Shown here: in pieces, positions 1-9,250 of the stretch
Layout: every line of letters starts with the position of its first letter
How positions within the stretch are numbered: position 1 is the stretch's first letter
Assembly (NCBI RefSeq): GCF_900103285.1
Contig: NZ_FNGS01000001.1
Location: forward strand, 248,001 to 312,000
Length of the DNA stretch: 64,000 bases
Reading direction: 5' to 3'
From: Siphonobacter aquaeclarae
GTDB lineage: Bacteria > Bacteroidota > Bacteroidia > Cytophagales > Spirosomataceae
Program-made: the position numbers and the translations under genes
Notes under the pieces: generated by a model
The model's database searches: none
What the model was told of the DNA's origin: nothing
Seen by the model: only the letters and a program-made list of their open reading frames with translations

Positions 1-3000
1 CAGAAGGCGCTGAGCGAAGTGGTTGTAACGGGTTTCGGCGACCGTTCAAAGCGCAACGTCGGGTATGCTACGACGGTAGTCGACGGAGACGCGATCCGCC
101 GTCAGGGCGCCATCAACCCGATTTCCGCCCTGCAGGGGATGGTACCGGGCTTGCAGGTACAGCCGGGTATCGGCGGTCCGCAGGCAACGCCCCGCTTCCT
201 CATCCGGGGCAGCGCGTCGCTTGATCCGTACCGCAACCAGCCGCTGATTGTCATCGACGGTATTGTGATGGAGCAGGATGTCGTGCTGCCGAACCGCGGC
301 GGCGACCAGGATTTCGGTAACGTCCTGAAAGACATCAACCCGGATGATATTGAGTCGGTTAACGTCCTCAAAGGCGGCGCAGTAACCGCACTTTATGGCA
401 GCCGGGCCAACAACGGGGTAATCCTCATCAAGACCAAGCGCGGATTCTCGCAAAAAGGTCTCGGTGTGACGGTGTCGCAATCCCTCATCTGGGATAAGCC
501 GTACCGCACGGTGGACTTCCAGAACCGGTTTGGATCGGGTAATTACACAGGCGACTTTATCACCGGCCCCAATAACGAGCTGCAAATCAACCCGAACACG
601 TACGGCTATAACTTCGGTCCGGAAATGACGGGTCAGGAAGTACGCGACGTGACGGGTAAGCTGATGAAGAACAACCCCCGTCCGGACGATATCCTGCGTA
701 TTTTTCAGACCGGTCTGACCTCCAATACGAACGTGGGCATTTCGGGAGGAAACGAGACCGGGACCTTCCGCCTTTCCTACTCCCGCCTTGGCGCGCAGGG
801 TGTTGTTCCGCGCAATAATTTCGACCGGAACAGCTTCAACTTCCGCGGTACGCAGCGCCTCCTGGGCAAAGTACTGGTAGACGCCAACATCACGTATGTC
901 CGGAGCAATACGGCCAACCCGGCTAACCAGGGCTCTTCCGGTATTTTCCGCAGCCTGGCATACGGCGGCGTCCGGAACTACGACCTGGATTTCTGGCGGA
1001 GCAACTACATTGCGCAAGCCGGAGGGATCAACCAGGACGATCCGAGCGGGCTCACTTCTGTCTGGTATGCCATTTACCAGAACAACAATACCCAGATTGA
1101 CAACAACCTCCGGGGTAGTGTGGACCTGCGCGCTCCGCTCGGCGGCGGCTTTGAGTTCCAGGGAACGGCCAGTGTGAACTATGTCGGTTCCAACAACGAA
1201 AAGAAAACACGCGGGACCGAAATCAACTTTGCCAATCCCGGATATGAGTCGTTCGTACGGAACACTACGGTCAGCCGTTTCCGTGGAAGCATGAACTACA
1301 ACAAGACGTTCGGTGAATTTGATGCCTTGCTGCAAGTGGGGGGTGAATTGAACGCTTCGACCTCGAAAGGCGTGCGCTACTGGACCAACGGCGGTATCCT
1401 TCCTGACATCTATCGTCTGAAGAACTCCAGAAACCCCGTAGGTGCCGAAGAAGACAAGCCGAATCAGACCCGAAGCAACTCGGTGTTCTACCAGGCCAGC
1501 CTTGCATTCCGCGATTACCTGACGATGAACGTCTACGGCCGGAACGACTGGAATTCGACGCTCGTCTATAACGATGGACACGGCAATTACTCATACTTCT
1601 ATCCCGGCGTAGACCTGGCATGGGTATTCACCGACGCATTCAAGCACGCCCTCCCGTCTGCATTTACATTTGGGAAATTGCGTGCGTCCTACGTGATTTC
1701 AGGGAATGGTACGTCTGCCTACAACGCGAATACCGGCGCCTACGGAGCAAACTCTCCCTACATCAACGTCAACGGAACGACCGTTATCAACTACGCCTAC
1801 CAGTCCAACACCCTGCCCAACCAGGCGCTGGTGCCGGAACGTACGAAGAAATTTGAAACGGGTATCGAACTCAAGATGTTCAACAACCGCTTCGGTATCG
1901 ACGCGACGTTTTACACGCAGGATACGAAAAACCAGATCATTAACTTCGGCGTGCCTTCTTCGTCCGGCGTAGGTTCTGCGTTGATCAATGCAGGCGTAGT
2001 CCGGAACCGCGGGATCGAGCTGTTGATCTATGGTACGCCGGTCAAGACGCGTAACTTCTCCTGGGATACCTACTTCAACTACACCCGGAACCGGAATACG
2101 GTTGTATCGCTGCCCTTCGGCCTTCAGTACATCGGTATCGGCGGCGGCGACGGCTTCCAGGCCATCGCAAAAGCAGGCGGCGACTATGGAACGATCATCG
2201 CTCCATACGGTTATGCGCACTACCAGGCCCGCGCAGGCGATGGGACGCCGATCGACAGCCCGCTGAACGGCAAGCGTGTGATCCGTCCGTCGAGCGCTTC
2301 CACGTCGCTTTGGGTACGGGCCGGTAACTACGTAAACGGCGTCGACAAGGCCCCGGCACTGGGCTCCATCATTCCGGATTTCCTCGGCAACTGGCGAAAC
2401 AGCTTCAACTACAAGAGCTTCCAGCTCAACGTAATCCTCGATGCGAAATTCGGCGGCAAGATCTACTCCACGACGTCAGACCTCGGTCAGTGGCTGGGTA
2501 ACCTGAAGAGTACCCTGCCGGGCCGGACGACGGAACTGGGCGGTATCGCCTATAAAAATGCCAACGGCGCTGACCGGACGGACGGTATCATCTTCGACGG
2601 TGTTTACCAGCAGGGATCAACCGTGACGGGTATCGATGGCAAGAGCTACGATGTGTCGGGTATGACGCACCGGGAAGCGTATGAGAAAGGTATTGTCCGC
2701 CCGACGAGCGCCTTCAGCTACTACGCCAACGGTCACAGCTGGGCCAACGGGATCCGTGAGGACGCCATCTTCACGTCTTCCTGGGTATCTCTCCAGCAGG
2801 TCAACCTGAGCTATGATCTGCCGCAGAAGATGGTCAGCCGACTGAAACTGAACGGTTTGCGGGTAGCGGTAATGGCCAACAACCTGCTCTATCTCTATAA
2901 CAGCGCCAAGGACAACGTCAACCCCAACAACCTGAACGACTCCGGTTCCGGAGCCATGGTGGAAAGTTCCGGTATGCCTTACATCCGGAGCATGGGCTTC

Positions 3001-3021
3001 TCGATCAACGGAAGCTTCTAA
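1..3021 (+). CDS. SusC/RagA-family TonB-dependent receptor, 5'-truncated by window edge
   Basis: Outer-membrane receptor that imports glycan or peptide fragments together with its SusD partner, powered by TonB. The frame is open from base 1 with no true start, so the signal peptide and the carboxypeptidase-regulatory-like domain usual in this family lie outside the window. The visible part starts at the plug-domain junction (SEVVVTGFGDRSKRNVGY). The plug runs to about residue 140 and ends in the family-typical NNGVILIKTKRG. About 860 residues of alternating aromatic/polar beta-barrel strands follow, ending in a terminal Phe (INGSF) as expected for barrel assembly. The SusD-like gene begins 24 bases downstream in the same direction, which supports the call. 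The substrate cannot be told from sequence. Confidence 0.95.
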   Translation, partial: QKALSEVVVTGFGDRSKRNVGYATTVVDGDAIRRQGAINPISALQGMVPGLQVQPGIGGPQATPRFLIRGSASLDPYRNQPLIVIDGIVMEQDVVLPNRGGDQDFGNVLKDINPDDIESVNVLKGGAVTALYGSRANNGVILIKTKRGFSQKGLGVTVSQSLIWDKPYRTVDFQNRFGSGNYTGDFITGPNNELQINPNTYGYNFGPEMTGQEVRDVTGKLMKNNPRPDDILRIFQTGLTSNTNVGISGGNETGTFRLSYSRLGAQGVVPRNNFDRNSFNFRGTQRLLGKVLVDANITYVRSNTANPANQGSSGIFRSLAYGGVRNYDLDFWRSNYIAQAGGINQDDPSGLTSVWYAIYQNNNTQIDNNLRGSVDLRAPLGGGFEFQGTASVNYVGSNNEKKTRGTEINFANPGYESFVRNTTVSRFRGSMNYNKTFGEFDALLQVGGELNASTSKGVRYWTNGGILPDIYRLKNSRNPVGAEEDKPNQTRSNSVFYQASLAFRDYLTMNVYGRNDWNSTLVYNDGHGNYSYFYPGVDLAWVFTDAFKHALPSAFTFGKLRASYVISGNGTSAYNANTGAYGANSPYINVNGTTVINYAYQSNTLPNQALVPERTKKFETGIELKMFNNRFGIDATFYTQDTKNQIINFGVPSSSGVGSALINAGVVRNRGIELLIYGTPVKTRNFSWDTYFNYTRNRNTVVSLPFGLQYIGIGGGDGFQAIAKAGGDYGTIIAPYGYAHYQARAGDGTPIDSPLNGKRVIRPSSASTSLWVRAGNYVNGVDKAPALGSIIPDFLGNWRNSFNYKSFQLNVILDAKFGGKIYSTTSDLGQWLGNLKSTLPGRTTELGGIAYKNANGADRTDGIIFDGVYQQGSTVTGIDGKSYDVSGMTHREAYEKGIVRPTSAFSYYANGHSWANGIREDAIFTSSWVSLQQVNLSYDLPQKMVSRLKLNGLRVAVMANNLLYLYNSAKDNVNPNNLNDSGSGAMVESSGMPYIRSMGFSINGSF

Positions 3022-3045
3022 TCACCCTTCAGATCCGACACTATT

Positions 3046-4731
3046 ATGAAAAGAGCACTCTTATTGATCTCCCTGGTTGCCCTCGGTCTGACATCATGCG
3101 ACCGGCAGAAATTTGCCGAGCTGAATACCGATCCGGACGCAATCCTCAATATTCCGCCTCAGTACGAGCTGACGACAGGCTTGCTTAACATCCATCAGAA
3201 CAGCTTCGAGTACTACTACGACTACAACCGGGCCATTTACTACTGGGCGCAGTCATTCGTGACCCTGACCGGAAACAGCGCGAACGTTTACGAAGGGAGC
3301 GGTAACCTCAACCAGCGGTACGGCAACTTTTACTCTCAGGTAGGAAACCGTCTGGTCGACGTACAGCAGATCATCGACAAACTGCCCGAAGCTGAAAAGG
3401 CGAAGTATGTGTACCTGAAGGCCATTACCGGTATTCCGCTGGCATACTACGCCTGGTATACGTCGGATGTCAACGGCAGCATTCCGTATACCGAAGCCTT
3501 CAAGGCCCGCTATACGACGCCCGCCCTGCTGACGCCGAAGTACGACACGCAGGAAGCCCTGTATCAGACGCTTGACGATCAGCTCAAAGCAATTATCACC
3601 GTGCTGAAGACGCCGCAAACGGTGGAACAGGTATCGCTGAAAGACAATGACATCTATTTTGACGGAGACCCGGCGAAATGGATCAAGACGGCGAATGCCC
3701 TGCGTCTGAAAATTGCTTTCCGACTGATGAAACGGAATCCGGACAAACTGAAATCCCTCGCGACGGAAATACTGGCCGATGAAGCCAGCCTCATGAGCTC
3801 GACGGCGGACGACTGGAAGTTCATTGCCGGTACGCCGTTTTCGTCCGGAGGGAACTACAACCCGACCAGCAATAGCTCGGTTTCCGGTTCGAAAAACCTG
3901 ATTGACTTCATGTGGACGACGGCAGATCCGCGTCTCCGGGTGTTCTTCCAGCCGTCGCCGTTTACCAAGGAACGATTCGACGCCGCGAAGGCGCAGGGAA
4001 AAATTCCGGCTTCTTTCGCCTGGGACGGACAGCTGTACCGGGGTCAGTATGCCGACCCTGATGCTTCTCTGGACGCCTCGAAAAACACATACTTCCAGGC
4101 GATCGAGTACACCGTCGGAACCGAGAAGCGGAGCGACCGCCTGCCTTCGTCCGTTCAAAGCCGCCTGTTTTACGGCGCTTTCAACAGTGGAACCGGCCAG
4201 ACGACGTTCCCGCTGATTACCTATGCCGACCTCTGCTTCATGCGGGCGGAGCTCGCGGCCCGGAATATCCTCGGAACCGATGCGCAAGGCTGGTACTACA
4301 AGGGCATCGAAGCCTCTCTGCAGAACTACGACGACATGGCCCGGTACTCCAAACTGGATGATTACAAGGCGCTTACCGCTGCGGAAGTCACCGCCTACAA
4401 AGCCAGCCCCGGCGTTGTATGGGATGCCGCCAATGGCCTCGAGCAGATCCTGGTCCAGCAGTACCTGAACTACTTCAAGAACCAGAATGAAGCCTGGGCC
4501 GTGATCAAGCGGACGGGTTTCCCCTCCGTTTCCGGCAAAATCCTGAAACTGGAAACGGTTCACCAGGGTGGTACGGAGCAGAAAATGCCGCGGCGTTTTG
4601 CGATTGCTATTCCGACCGTTACAGACCTGAACTACAAGAACGCAACGGACGCGATTGCCGACCAGCAAAAGGACCCCAGTTTCGGTGGTCCGAGCGATAT
4701 TACCGGCCGCGTTTGGTGGGATAAACCCTGA
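3046..4731 (+). CDS. SusD/RagB-like nutrient-binding lipoprotein
   Basis: Surface lipoprotein forming the lid on the preceding SusC receptor. The N-terminus has a lipoprotein signal ending LTSC, with Cys at about residue 18. It is followed by DRQKFAELNTDPD, a stretch characteristic of the SusD-like_2 branch. The protein has 561 residues, normal for the family, with a helix-rich TPR-like first half (YLKAITGIPLAYYAWYTSDVNGSIPY is typical in content) and a C-terminal half rich in Trp and Tyr. It starts 24 bases after susC and is probably co-transcribed with it. A strong hairpin ends the unit at 4741-4770. That branch is often found in loci for peptides or less-studied glycans, so no substrate is proposed. 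Confidence 0.93.
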   Translation: MKRALLLISLVALGLTSCDRQKFAELNTDPDAILNIPPQYELTTGLLNIHQNSFEYYYDYNRAIYYWAQSFVTLTGNSANVYEGSGNLNQRYGNFYSQVGNRLVDVQQIIDKLPEAEKAKYVYLKAITGIPLAYYAWYTSDVNGSIPYTEAFKARYTTPALLTPKYDTQEALYQTLDDQLKAIITVLKTPQTVEQVSLKDNDIYFDGDPAKWIKTANALRLKIAFRLMKRNPDKLKSLATEILADEASLMSSTADDWKFIAGTPFSSGGNYNPTSNSSVSGSKNLIDFMWTTADPRLRVFFQPSPFTKERFDAAKAQGKIPASFAWDGQLYRGQYADPDASLDASKNTYFQAIEYTVGTEKRSDRLPSSVQSRLFYGAFNSGTGQTTFPLITYADLCFMRAELAARNILGTDAQGWYYKGIEASLQNYDDMARYSKLDDYKALTAAEVTAYKASPGVVWDAANGLEQILVQQYLNYFKNQNEAWAVIKRTGFPSVSGKILKLETVHQGGTEQKMPRRFAIAIPTVTDLNYKNATDAIADQQKDPSFGGPSDITGRVWWDKP

Positions 4732-4740
4732 TTTTCGGGC

Positions 4741-4770
4741 AACAGCATCCGGTTTCGGCCGGATGCTGTT
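4741..4770 (+). terminator. Terminator hairpin after susCD
   Basis: Perfect 12-bp inverted repeat (4741-4752 with 4759-4770) around a six-base loop TTTCGG, ten bases after the susD stop. The following T-rich tract (TTTATCTT) is short and interrupted, so it may only partly stop transcription. The hairpin covers an in-frame ATG at 4763, which argues for the later start at 4784 for the next gene. Confidence 0.75.
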
Positions 4771-4783
4771 TATCTTCCTGACC

Positions 4784-5317
4784 ATGGCCCGTCTGATTGT
4801 CTTTCTGCTGCTCTCCCTGCCTGCCTTCGCGCAGGTGAACGAGATCCCGCTCCGGGACCTGAACGGCACCCGAACGACCCTGTCGGCTTTCTCCGGAAAG
4901 CTGGTGGCGGTCGTTTTTTTATCACCCGAATGCCCGCTCTGCCAGAATTATACCCGTACGCTCAATGCCCTTGAAGGAGCTGAGGTCGTCGGAATAGTCC
5001 CGGGGAGGGCATACGACCGGGAAGAACTGCTTCGCTTTCGGGACAAATACCGGGTCCGGTTTCCGCTGCTGACCGATGCCCCGAATGCCCTGGCGGCCCA
5101 TTTCAAGGCGACAACGACGCCGGAAGTATGGCTGCTCGACGAAAACCGGACGGTCCTCTATCACGGCGCGATCGACAACTGGGCGATTGCCCTCGGAAAG
5201 ACCCGGAACACGGTGACGGCGCATTATCTTTCCGACGCGATCCGCGCGTACCGGGAGGGCAGGCCCGTTTCCGTACCTGAAACCCGTCCCGTCGGTTGTT
5301 TTATCAATGATTTATGA
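4784..5317 (+). CDS. Secreted thioredoxin-fold (redoxin-like) protein
   Basis: Predicted periplasmic thioredoxin-like protein of 177 residues. The start at 4784 gives a compact signal peptide (MARLIVFLLLSLPAFAQ). An upstream in-frame ATG at 4763 lies inside the terminator stem and is rejected. A strand with SPECPLC supplies a CxxC pair at the usual active-site position. A further strand (TTTPEVWLLDENRTVLYHG) carries the Thr-Pro, in place of the usual cis-Pro, and the 'DENRTVLYHG' turn typical of AhpC/TSA-like redoxins. The stop overlaps the next start by four bases (ATGA), so it is translationally coupled to the cytochrome c/monooxygenase-like gene. A joint role in redox or copper handling is inference. 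Confidence 0.82.
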   Translation: MARLIVFLLLSLPAFAQVNEIPLRDLNGTRTTLSAFSGKLVAVVFLSPECPLCQNYTRTLNALEGAEVVGIVPGRAYDREELLRFRDKYRVRFPLLTDAPNALAAHFKATTTPEVWLLDENRTVLYHGAIDNWAIALGKTRNTVTAHYLSDAIRAYREGRPVSVPETRPVGCFINDL

Positions 5318-6603
5318 AGATTCTCCCGCTTTTCCTGTTGCTGCCTTTTTGGGCAGGCGCGCAGACGTTTGACGACGTCGCGCCGATTTTCCGGAAGAAA
5401 TGCGCGGTATGCCACCGCCCCGGCGACGCCGCGCCGTTTTCGCTCCGGACGTATGAGGAAGTAACACGTCGCGCTACGTTTATCAAAAAAGTCGTTTCCG
5501 AAGACTACATGCCGCCCTGGCGGGCGGATAATCATTACCGTTCCTTTGCGAACGACCGCTCCCTTTCCCCGGACGAAAAACAGTTGATTCTCAGCTGGAT
5601 TGAAAAAAAAACACCACCGGGTAAGAAAACCCTGCCCGACGACGGCCTGCTCGCACAGACCGCCTACCACCGCGCACCGGACCTGACCCTTCGGATCGAC
5701 TCGGCTTTTTCCCTCGCAGCGGATAACAAGGAACGCTTCATTGTATTCCGCATTCCATTCGAATCGGGACAGGAGCAAGCTGTGGAAGCCATCGAATTTC
5801 ATACGAATAACAAGAAGATCGTCCACCACGTCAACTATGGTTTTTATGCGGTGGACGATGATACCGATATCCGGTCGGGGCCGTCTGTCGTCAACACCAC
5901 CGACGACCTGCATGCCGCCGAACAGCTTCGTGCGCTTCAGCCGCTGAAGCAAAAAATGACATATTACACCGGCTGGATTCCCGGCGCGTCGGTGGAAACC
6001 TACCCGGCCGGCTTCGGCTGGACGCTGCCGAAACGTGGCGTCATGCTCGTAACGGCGCATTTTTCGGCCATCGCGGCGCCGGAGGAGTCTATCGTCGGCG
6101 TAAACCTGTTTTTCCGCAAAAGCCCGATCCAGCGTCAGGTACGGGTGATCAGCCTGGGTTCCGGCGGAATCGGGGAGAAGGACATTACGCCGCCGCTGAT
6201 GCTGCTTCCCGGCGACAAATCCATCCACCGCCTGCGTGTGCAAACCCAGGAAGACCAGTCCCTTCTCTACCTGTGGCCGCATATGCACCTGCTCGGAAAG
6301 GAATTTACAGCGTATGCGGTAGCTCCTTCGGGCGATACCATTCGCCTTGTCCACATCCCGAAATGGGATTTCCGCTGGCAGGAGCTGTACCGCCTGCCTT
6401 CTCTCGTGAAGATTCCGCGCGGATCGGTCGTACACCTGGAATGTGCGTACGACAACTCCGTCGATAATCCCAATAACCCCAATAACCCTCCCCAGGCTGT
6501 TTTTTCGTTCGGAGACATGGATTCGAAGAATGAAATGATGACCCTGCTGATGATTTATACGGCCTATCGGCCGGAAGATGAAACCCTCCGGCTGGAACCC
6601 TAA
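5314..6603 (+). CDS. Secreted cytochrome c / copper type II monooxygenase-like protein
   Basis: A 429-residue exported protein combining two recognisable parts. After a signal peptide (cleavage near AGAQ, residue 17), residues 20-90 form a small c-type haem domain with CAVCH (C30, C33, H34) and a Met-Pro-Pro-Trp segment (DYMPPWRAD) able to provide the distal Met. Residues about 120-420 resemble the C-terminal copper domain of ascorbate-dependent monooxygenases (peptidylglycine hydroxylase fold). The His clusters are in IVHHVNYGF, MLVTAHF and WPHMHLLG. Family knowledge suggests a haem-fed copper monooxygenase of unknown substrate. It is coupled to the preceding redoxin by a four-base overlap and followed after nine bases by a hydrolase, so the three are probably one operon. 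Confidence 0.8.
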   Translation: MKILPLFLLLPFWAGAQTFDDVAPIFRKKCAVCHRPGDAAPFSLRTYEEVTRRATFIKKVVSEDYMPPWRADNHYRSFANDRSLSPDEKQLILSWIEKKTPPGKKTLPDDGLLAQTAYHRAPDLTLRIDSAFSLAADNKERFIVFRIPFESGQEQAVEAIEFHTNNKKIVHHVNYGFYAVDDDTDIRSGPSVVNTTDDLHAAEQLRALQPLKQKMTYYTGWIPGASVETYPAGFGWTLPKRGVMLVTAHFSAIAAPEESIVGVNLFFRKSPIQRQVRVISLGSGGIGEKDITPPLMLLPGDKSIHRLRVQTQEDQSLLYLWPHMHLLGKEFTAYAVAPSGDTIRLVHIPKWDFRWQELYRLPSLVKIPRGSVVHLECAYDNSVDNPNNPNNPPQAVFSFGDMDSKNEMMTLLMIYTAYRPEDETLRLEP

Positions 6604-6612
6604 CCCTTTCTC

Positions 6613-9066
6613 ATGCGTGTTTTTAGCACATTAGCTGCTCTTGCCCTCGGCTGTACCTGGTCGTGGGGGCAAACGGTTCACTATTTCGACAAAGGCCAGA
6701 TCGCCACGATCCCGCAGCGCTATGGTCGCGAGGCCATCTATTCGGACCTGCTGGCCCACACCCTCTACACCGGCCAATCGCTTCGGGATACGAGTTTTCA
6801 CTGGCAGCCGGTAGAGGCCGACAGTCTGCACCGCCTTCGCCGGCGGAATTTCCGCGGAGGCGGCGCGCCCGCCGGACCCGGTGTGACCGCAGGCGCGATG
6901 CGCGGCGGCATCGGCGGATCGGGCGGGTACATTTACCTGACCTATGATTCGCCGAAAGCGCAGACCGCCCTGCTGAATGTCAAAGGCAATTCCCAGGTTT
7001 TCGTCAACGGCGAGCTGCGCGGCGGCGATCCGTACAGCATGGGCTTCCTGCACCTGCCGGTGGCGCTGAAGAAAGGCCTGAATGAGTTTTATGTCCGGGG
7101 AATGGCAGCTGTGGCAAGCCTGGAATTTCCCGGAAAGCCCGTTGTGCTGAAAACCGATGATCCGACGCTGCCGTCGGTCGTGCTTGGCGAAGCGAACAAC
7201 GGGCTATGGGGCGCATTGCTGGTGACCAACCTGTCTCCCAAAACTGCCAAAGGCCTGAAAATCATAGCTATTGTCGGCGGGAAAGAGGTAGTATCTTCTC
7301 TGCCGGACATCCCGGCAGTCAGCCTGCGGAAAGTACCCTTCCGGTTCGATGGCAGCGGCCTGACCGCAAAGGGTGCGGCAGAAGCTACTGTACGGCTGAT
7401 CGACGAAAAAGGCAAGCCTGTGTCGGAAGGCAAAATCTCCCTCCATGTCGCCGATCCTGCGGAATCCTACAGCCGGACATTTTTCAGTGAAATCGACGGC
7501 AGTCTCCAATACTACGCCGTCACGCCCGGCAAGGTACAAAACGGACAATCGGCGTTGTTTTTATCCGTTCATGGAGCGGGCGTTGAGGCCATCGGTCAGG
7601 CGCGCGCATACCAGCCGAAGGAATGGGGAACGCTCGTCGCGCCGACCAACCGCCGCCCGCGCGGTTTCAACTGGGAAGACTGGGGGCGTCTCGATGCACT
7701 GGAAGTACTCAGCCTGGCCAAAGCCCGTTTTCCGCACGATCCGAAGAAGGTATACCTCACCGGCCACTCGATGGGCGGCCACGGTACCTGGTTTCTCGGC
7801 GTCACCTATCCCGATCTCTGGGCGGCGATTGCCCCGTGTGCCGGGTATCCGACGCTGAAAGACTACGGCTCCGCCGACGGAATCATTCCGGCTGCCAGCA
7901 CCGATCCGATGGAGCAGATGCTGCTGCGGTCGGGCAACCAGAGCGATGTGCCGAAGCTGGCGAGCAATTACAAACCCCTCGGCGTTTACATTCATCACGG
8001 AGATGCCGATCGTACGGTACCCGTGACCTACGCCCGCCAGATGCGCGGTATTCTGGGCGGGTTTCACCCGGACTTCAATTACTACGAGTACCCCGGCGGT
8101 TCACACTGGTTTGGTAATGAGAGCGTTGACTGGAAACCGCTGTTTGATTACTTCCGCTGGCATGCGCGGCCGGATTCGGTTCGGTCGATCGATTTCATGA
8201 CTGCCAACCCGGGAATAGCGGCTTCTTACCGCTGGGCCTCTATCGAGCAACAGGCTATCCCGCTGGAGTACAGCCGGATACAACTGTCGGCCTCCCGCTC
8301 CACTATCAGCGGCCAGACCGAAAACGTAGCCCGTCTGAAGCTGAAACTGGGCGAATTTGCTCCGGGAATGACGATCACGGTTTCCCTCGACAAGAGCAAG
8401 CCGGTTACCTATACCGTTCGTTCGGCGTCCGATAGTCTCGTGTTGGCGCTGGCCGGCGGGCAGTGGCAGCCGGCCGCTGATGCCGGTGTATTCGCCAAAA
8501 ATCCCCGCCGGAACGGCACGTTCAAGGAAGCGTTTCATCACCGCATGGTCTACGTGTATGGTACGGCCGGAACGCCGGCCGAAAATGCCTGGGCTTTCGC
8601 GAAAGCACGGTACGATGCCGAGACCTGGTACTACCGCGGCAACGGAGCGATCGATATCATCGCCGATACCGAGTTTACGCCGGCGGCCTATGCTGGTCGC
8701 GGCGTAGTGCTGATTGGCAATGCGCAAACCAACCGGGCCTGGAAAAGCCTGCTGGCCGATTGCCCGATCCAGGTGGAACGAAACAAGGTACGGGTGGGTG
8801 AAAAGGAATGGAGCGGGGACGACCTCGGCGCGTATTTTCTGTGGCCGTCGAAGAGCGACGCAATTACGTCTGTCGCCGTAATCACCGGAACCGGATTGAA
8901 AGGCATGCAGGCGACGAATGCCAACCAGTACTTTGCAGGTGCGAGCGGCTTTCCGGATTTCATGGTTTTCGGACTGGAAATGCTCCGCAACGGAAGCAAA
9001 GGTGTAAAGCTGGCCGGGTTTTATGACAACGACTGGAAACCTGCTCATGTCGTGGTAAATCCCTGA
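6613..9066 (+). CDS. Large secreted alpha/beta hydrolase (prolyl oligopeptidase/esterase-like)
   Basis: An 817-residue exported hydrolase with a short signal peptide (cleavage near WSWGQ). Residues about 20-290 look like N-terminal beta-sandwich or accessory domains, including a jelly-roll-like segment (YIYLTYDSPKAQTALLNVKGNSQ). The catalytic alpha/beta-hydrolase core lies at about 300-510: the nucleophile elbow is GHSMGGHG with Ser386, the acid is likely in HHGDADRTVPV, and the His is in YPGGSHWFG. A C-terminal part of about 300 residues follows. This layout occurs in peptidase-S9-like and feruloyl/acetyl esterase-like proteins of Bacteroidota. Substrate class (ester or peptide) is undecided. 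It is last in the operon and is followed by a clear terminator. Confidence 0.85.
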   Translation: MRVFSTLAALALGCTWSWGQTVHYFDKGQIATIPQRYGREAIYSDLLAHTLYTGQSLRDTSFHWQPVEADSLHRLRRRNFRGGGAPAGPGVTAGAMRGGIGGSGGYIYLTYDSPKAQTALLNVKGNSQVFVNGELRGGDPYSMGFLHLPVALKKGLNEFYVRGMAAVASLEFPGKPVVLKTDDPTLPSVVLGEANNGLWGALLVTNLSPKTAKGLKIIAIVGGKEVVSSLPDIPAVSLRKVPFRFDGSGLTAKGAAEATVRLIDEKGKPVSEGKISLHVADPAESYSRTFFSEIDGSLQYYAVTPGKVQNGQSALFLSVHGAGVEAIGQARAYQPKEWGTLVAPTNRRPRGFNWEDWGRLDALEVLSLAKARFPHDPKKVYLTGHSMGGHGTWFLGVTYPDLWAAIAPCAGYPTLKDYGSADGIIPAASTDPMEQMLLRSGNQSDVPKLASNYKPLGVYIHHGDADRTVPVTYARQMRGILGGFHPDFNYYEYPGGSHWFGNESVDWKPLFDYFRWHARPDSVRSIDFMTANPGIAASYRWASIEQQAIPLEYSRIQLSASRSTISGQTENVARLKLKLGEFAPGMTITVSLDKSKPVTYTVRSASDSLVLALAGGQWQPAADAGVFAKNPRRNGTFKEAFHHRMVYVYGTAGTPAENAWAFAKARYDAETWYYRGNGAIDIIADTEFTPAAYAGRGVVLIGNAQTNRAWKSLLADCPIQVERNKVRVGEKEWSGDDLGAYFLWPSKSDAITSVAVITGTGLKGMQATNANQYFAGASGFPDFMVFGLEMLRNGSKGVKLAGFYDNDWKPAHVVVNP

Positions 9067-9079
9067 ATACCCTATAGCT

Positions 9080-9118
9080 AAAAAAGCCACTCCGGAATGC
9101 TCCGGGGTGGCTTTTTTA
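9080..9118 (+). terminator. Rho-independent terminator
   Basis: An 11-bp stem (GCCACTCCGGA with TCCGGGGTGGC, one G-T wobble) around a four-base loop, flanked by an A-run on the left and TTTTTT on the right. It sits 14 bases after the hydrolase stop and should work in both directions. Confidence 0.88.
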
Positions 9119-9250
9119 GTTGTGCACTAGTACTAAGCGGTTTAAGGAAATGATAAACGGTTAAATGGTGCGAAACAATTAGTGTTTTTCGTTGTTTATA
9201 CTCAGGAACAGTAAATGCGTTAAATTAGCACCGCATTGAACGCTTTTAAT

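Noticed and set aside
46-1581. Long open frame on the minus strand opposite the SusC gene
   Set aside because: It mirrors the codon bias of the strong plus-strand receptor gene and has no recognisable protein features.
3253-4869. Long minus-strand frame opposite the SusD gene
   Set aside because: Antisense by-product of the GC-rich SusD gene; it also crosses the terminator at 4741-4770.
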